A stretch of 64,000 nt of DNA, taken from NCBI RefSeq assembly GCF_900107455.1, contig NZ_FNQB01000001.1:1922001-1986000 (forward strand), written 5' to 3'. This document shows positions 61,461 to 64,000 of this stretch, piece after piece (the first letter of the stretch is position 1; every line of letters starts with the position of its first letter). Under the pieces are notes generated by a model, which had not been told where the DNA came from, searched no databases, and saw nothing but the letters and a program-made list of their open reading frames with translations. Both the position numbers and the translations under genes were made by a program. This stretch comes from Asanoa ishikariensis. Its GTDB lineage: Bacteria > Actinomycetota > Actinomycetes > Mycobacteriales > Micromonosporaceae.

Positions 61461-61637
61461 CGGTCGGGCAGGTTCAACCCTGCGCAGGGTTCTCCGGTCG
61501 GGTCAAGGCTCGCCAAAGGCGACCGCGAAGCGGCTTGGCCTTGGCACGGCCAGAGGTTCCTGTGCAGCCGTCTCGGTGCGCGGCTGAGGAGATCCCTTCC
61601 GGAACGCTGATCTCCGAGGAGGGCCGGGGTCCGGGGC
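61461..61637 (+). repeat. Imperfect direct repeat, copy B
   Basis: About 177 bases, same orientation as copy A (60557-60728). The two bracket the DUF7710 gene and the tRNA fragment. Differences are spread over its length, so duplication is not recent. Confidence 0.65.
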
Positions 61638-61647
61638 ATAGCCCGAG

Positions 61648-61973
61648 TCACTTCTGTGGGTCTGACGCCTCGGTTGGCCCGGCCGTCTGTAGGTCGCCGT
61701 AGTCGCGTGCGAGGTCCAACAGACGTAGGAGGAGCGGTGGGGAATCCGCGGCTCACCGTGTGCCAGGAAGATGGCTTCGCTCGCGGCGGCGGGGGTGAAC
61801 GGACCGTCGGGCGTTAGATCCGGAATGCGGATCTCGATGTAGTCGTTCCGGCCCGGATTCTGTTCGGTCTGGTACAGCTCGTAGCACCAGGCGTCATGGT
61901 CGCCATCATAGAAGTTGTTGACCTCGAAGACCTTGCCGCCGTAGGTCCACTGATGCTGTGACGCGTACTCCAC
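61648..61973 (-). pseudogene. Hypothetical gene with a frameshift near 61740
   Basis: The start MEYASQHQWTYGGKVFEVNN and the middle YIEIRIPDLTPDG look coding. After GEPRIP the frame becomes low-complexity, while the next frame continues PLLLRLLDLARDYGDLQ to a TGA at 61648. One base change in a G-run near 61737-61745 (about residue 80) explains this. It could be real decay or a sequencing error. No family recognised. Confidence 0.6.
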
Positions 61974-62216
61974 GCATGACAGGCTGCCAGAGCCAGAGAG
62001 CCGGCCGGCGCGCGCGGCGGGCCGGAGGTCCAGAGCGCAGTGCCGGGCCGGCGCGCCGCGCTCGCGCGGCGCCTTGATTCATTAGAGGTGGAATCGGCAG
62101 ACGCATCCGCTGGCGGCCATCTCGGTCCGCCTAGTCGCTACTTTCGGGCAGGTACTGTCGACCGAAACCCAGGTAGTATCCATGGCCTCGGCGAGTACGA
62201 CATATGGGGCTACTGG

Positions 62217-62417
62217 ATGACTGAGCTGGGACAGCGCGCCGTGCAGGTCGTCGCGGAGTTGACGGCCGCGTTGGCACGAATCGACAACGATCACCAAGAC
62301 GAAGCCGAATCCGAGCCGACCACTATAGACGTCGAGCTAATCCGGGTACTTGCGTCCGAGCCGTTCGAACTGCCTGAAGCGGCGGAGAAAGTTGTGGCTC
62401 GTGCACATCAGAATTGA
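62217..62417 (+). CDS. Small protein gene upstream of the ATPase
   Basis: A 66-residue acidic, helical product: MTELGQRAVQVVAELTAALA, then a Glu/Asp-rich linker and VLASEPFELPEAAEKVVARA. The frame is open further upstream, but no coding signal precedes the ATG at 62217, and a TAGTAT-like -10 box sits at 62174. It overlaps the ATPase start by 17 bases, so the two are likely translated together. Function unknown; possibly a partner subunit. Confidence 0.55.
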   Translation: MTELGQRAVQVVAELTAALARIDNDHQDEAESEPTTIDVELIRVLASEPFELPEAAEKVVARAHQN

Positions 62418-64000
62418 AGCAGAGACGGGCCACGGTCTCCGGATCATAGAGGAGATCCCTGACTTTCCGATTTCCAAGATCGAAGGGTATAATGGGATCG
62501 GCAAAACCAATGCCATAAAGCTGCTTCGCCTTTGCACAGGAGATCAACCGTTCGAGAACGATCTTTCTGCGTGGCGGACCTTCCGCCGGCACCTCGCGGC
62601 TGCGCGTGTGCAGGTGACGGGTCTCTACGGCGGTCGAACGATTGACATCAACCTAGACCCCGAACGCTGGCCCACAAAACCAGAACCCCTGGGCGACCTG
62701 TTGGGATCCGTCAGGATAGACGGAACGCTGGCGTTGCCAGCTGACATTCCGGACGTTCTGCGAGTGTTCCACATCCTGACGACCGAGACTCCACTCGAAA
62801 TCTTAGCTAAAAGGGCACTGAGAGCGGAGCGCGATCTAAGATCTTGGCTCGAATATGAGGCAGAACCGCGCCAGAATGACCTGGACAAGATAATTGGCGC
62901 GGTCCAGGTAAGAATCAGCGATTGCCTTCCCGCTCAGTTACCGCAGGAGTTGCACGCTGCCGAGTCGGCTCGCAGGCTTTTGAGTGGTGCAACATCGGAA
63001 CTTGACGAGGCTAAGAGACTAGCGGGCCTGTTAGAGAAGGCTGTTGAGGTCGCAGATCGCTTGGACCAGGTCCGCGGTCGAGGACCAGAGCTCGACGCAA
63101 AACTTGGCGAGATACGGCGTCGGCTTGCGGATTTAGACGATCGAAAGCGAACTCTCGATGAGCAAATCGAAGGCGCAAGCGCCTCTCAGACGGCCAACCA
63201 AGCAGCTGAGCATGAGTTTGACTTAGCGCAAAAACACCTTGTGCGACAGGACAAATCTTTCCGACTCGCGAAGACATCCCTCGAGAAGGTCGCGGCCGCA
63301 GCAGGTGTTGCACCCGAGAGGGCACCCGTTTCTAGTCGCATCGCCGACTTGAGCGGGCAGCTTGCGGAGATGGTTGACCTTCTTCCTCAAGTCAATGCAA
63401 CACCAATGCTCATTTCGGTCTTGACTGATCTTGCAGATCGACTTGAGGATGGAGAACGCCACGACCTCGCAGGAAGCGTTCTGATCGAGGCGAGCGACGC
63501 ATTTCCTGGATTGACGGTTTCGCAACTGCGTGACTTGTGCCAAATTCAAGCTGAGAAGCTGTCCCGACGGACGCCGTCTGCCCAAGCGGAGAAGCTCGAG
63601 TCGCAGATAGACAGTGTGCGCAATCAGCTCGACGCTCTTTCGCAGATGGCTGAGAAGCTCGATGAACTTGACATCGCCGAAGGTAACCTTCACCGCGCAG
63701 AGGAGCGGCTGCGCAACGCCGTCGAAGGTTTGCCAGAGCAAGCAGCGCGTACCGTCGAAGAACTCATGGCCAACCGTAATACCCTCGATGATGAGAGCCG
63801 ATCGTTGCAAGGTGACGAGGCGCGCTTCAGCCAGGCGCGTGACCTATTGGGCGGAGGCCTCGACGAAGCGGCACTAGCCGCAGAGCTGCACAGTCTATGC
63901 CAAGAGGCGCGGGTCGACCCTGGACGCGTTCGCGGCCGGCGGGAGCGTCATCTCGCCGAGATCGACGACCTGACTCGCCGGCAGATCGCAATACAGCAGC
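62401..64000 (+). CDS. SMC/RecN-like coiled-coil ATPase, N-terminal part (runs off the right edge)
   Basis: From GTG 62401 (or TTG 62392) the frame stays open for 533 codons to the end of the window. Residues 1-130 are an ABC/SMC-type ATPase head with Walker A GYNGIGKT at 29-36. From about residue 190 the sequence is long heptad-like, Glu/Lys/Arg/Leu-rich coiled coil (e.g. LDEAKRLAGLLEKAVEVADRL). The second head half with the signature and Walker B must lie beyond the edge. Codon use has more A/T third bases than the rest of the window, suggesting horizontal origin. Proteins of this build act in DNA repair or anti-phage defence; which one cannot be told. Confidence 0.75.
   Translation, partial: MHIRIEAETGHGLRIIEEIPDFPISKIEGYNGIGKTNAIKLLRLCTGDQPFENDLSAWRTFRRHLAAARVQVTGLYGGRTIDINLDPERWPTKPEPLGDLLGSVRIDGTLALPADIPDVLRVFHILTTETPLEILAKRALRAERDLRSWLEYEAEPRQNDLDKIIGAVQVRISDCLPAQLPQELHAAESARRLLSGATSELDEAKRLAGLLEKAVEVADRLDQVRGRGPELDAKLGEIRRRLADLDDRKRTLDEQIEGASASQTANQAAEHEFDLAQKHLVRQDKSFRLAKTSLEKVAAAAGVAPERAPVSSRIADLSGQLAEMVDLLPQVNATPMLISVLTDLADRLEDGERHDLAGSVLIEASDAFPGLTVSQLRDLCQIQAEKLSRRTPSAQAEKLESQIDSVRNQLDALSQMAEKLDELDIAEGNLHRAEERLRNAVEGLPEQAARTVEELMANRNTLDDESRSLQGDEARFSQARDLLGGGLDEAALAAELHSLCQEARVDPGRVRGRRERHLAEIDDLTRRQIAIQQ

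Noticed and set aside
62040-62216. Longer N-terminus for the 66-residue gene
   Set aside because: The upstream frame is open but Arg/Pro-rich and lies over palindromic GC-rich DNA without coding character.
62401-64000. Assignment of the ATPase to a named defence system (for example Lamassu LmuB)
   Set aside because: Only the N-terminal half is visible, the upstream gene is too short for a usual LmuC and no effector gene is seen, so a named call would be a guess.

Overview
This window is high-GC actinomycete chromosome. Gene content (EttA, mycothiol-linked nitroreductase, Eis-type acetyltransferase, class F sortase, OtsA/OtsB) and two intergenic palindromes built on AAGGG(A/G)CCCTT suggest the family Micromonosporaceae; that placement is inference. 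Genes are dense, many overlap by the ATGA/GTGA four-base junction, and GTG starts are common. The last 1.6-2.7 kb are visibly richer in A/T-ending codons.

Layout. 1-6.2 kb: end of a protein-tyrosine-phosphatase-like gene, cobC-like, a class A penicillin-binding protein, cobT (with a 9-bp tandem repeat inside the gene) and a siroheme/cobalamin methyltransferase fusion. 6.2-10.2 kb: trehalose operon with OtsA and an unusual OtsB-GH15 fusion. 10.3-28.6 kb: housekeeping and conserved hypothetical genes (ettA, thioesterase, YbjN-like protein, truncated haemoglobin, amidase, kynureninase, sortase F with a likely substrate, HNH nuclease, MscS channel, two MFS transporters, a TetR-controlled reductase with paired operators). 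28.6-39.9 kb: two glycosyltransferases, Eis-like acetyltransferase, rpiB, DUF1015, an Rv2466c-like protein, pepN. 39.9-48.9 kb: accessory block with a HypX/HoxX-like protein lacking any hydrogenase neighbour, an SDR, an FAD oxidoreductase, a STAND-type ATPase regulator, a methyltransferase fused to a membrane domain, and a leucine-rich-repeat-variant protein. An identical 14-base motif lies the same distance upstream of the FAD enzyme and methyltransferase genes.

49.4-60.3 kb is the most striking region: a nine-gene, tightly coupled exopolysaccharide operon. It joins a secreted Agd3-like (CE18) deacetylase, a PelF-type glycosyltransferase, a polytopic membrane protein in the PelG position, a nucleotidyltransferase, two NAD-dependent epimerase-like proteins, a UDP-sugar dehydrogenase and two GH114/Ega3-like hydrolases (one lipoprotein, one apparently cytoplasmic). 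The toolkit resembles both bacterial Pel and fungal galactosaminogalactan loci and predicts a partly deacetylated, galactosamine-rich cell-surface polymer. A 525-base leader with repeated motifs precedes it.

60.3-64.0 kb is a degraded junction followed by an island. It holds a frameshifted ArsR remnant under a long hairpin, a pair of ~175-bp imperfect direct repeats, a DUF7710 gene, the 3' half of a tRNA-Gly(UCC) gene flanked by two strong hairpins (a likely attachment-site scar), a frameshifted hypothetical gene, and a small gene overlapping a large SMC/RecN-like coiled-coil ATPase that runs off the right edge.
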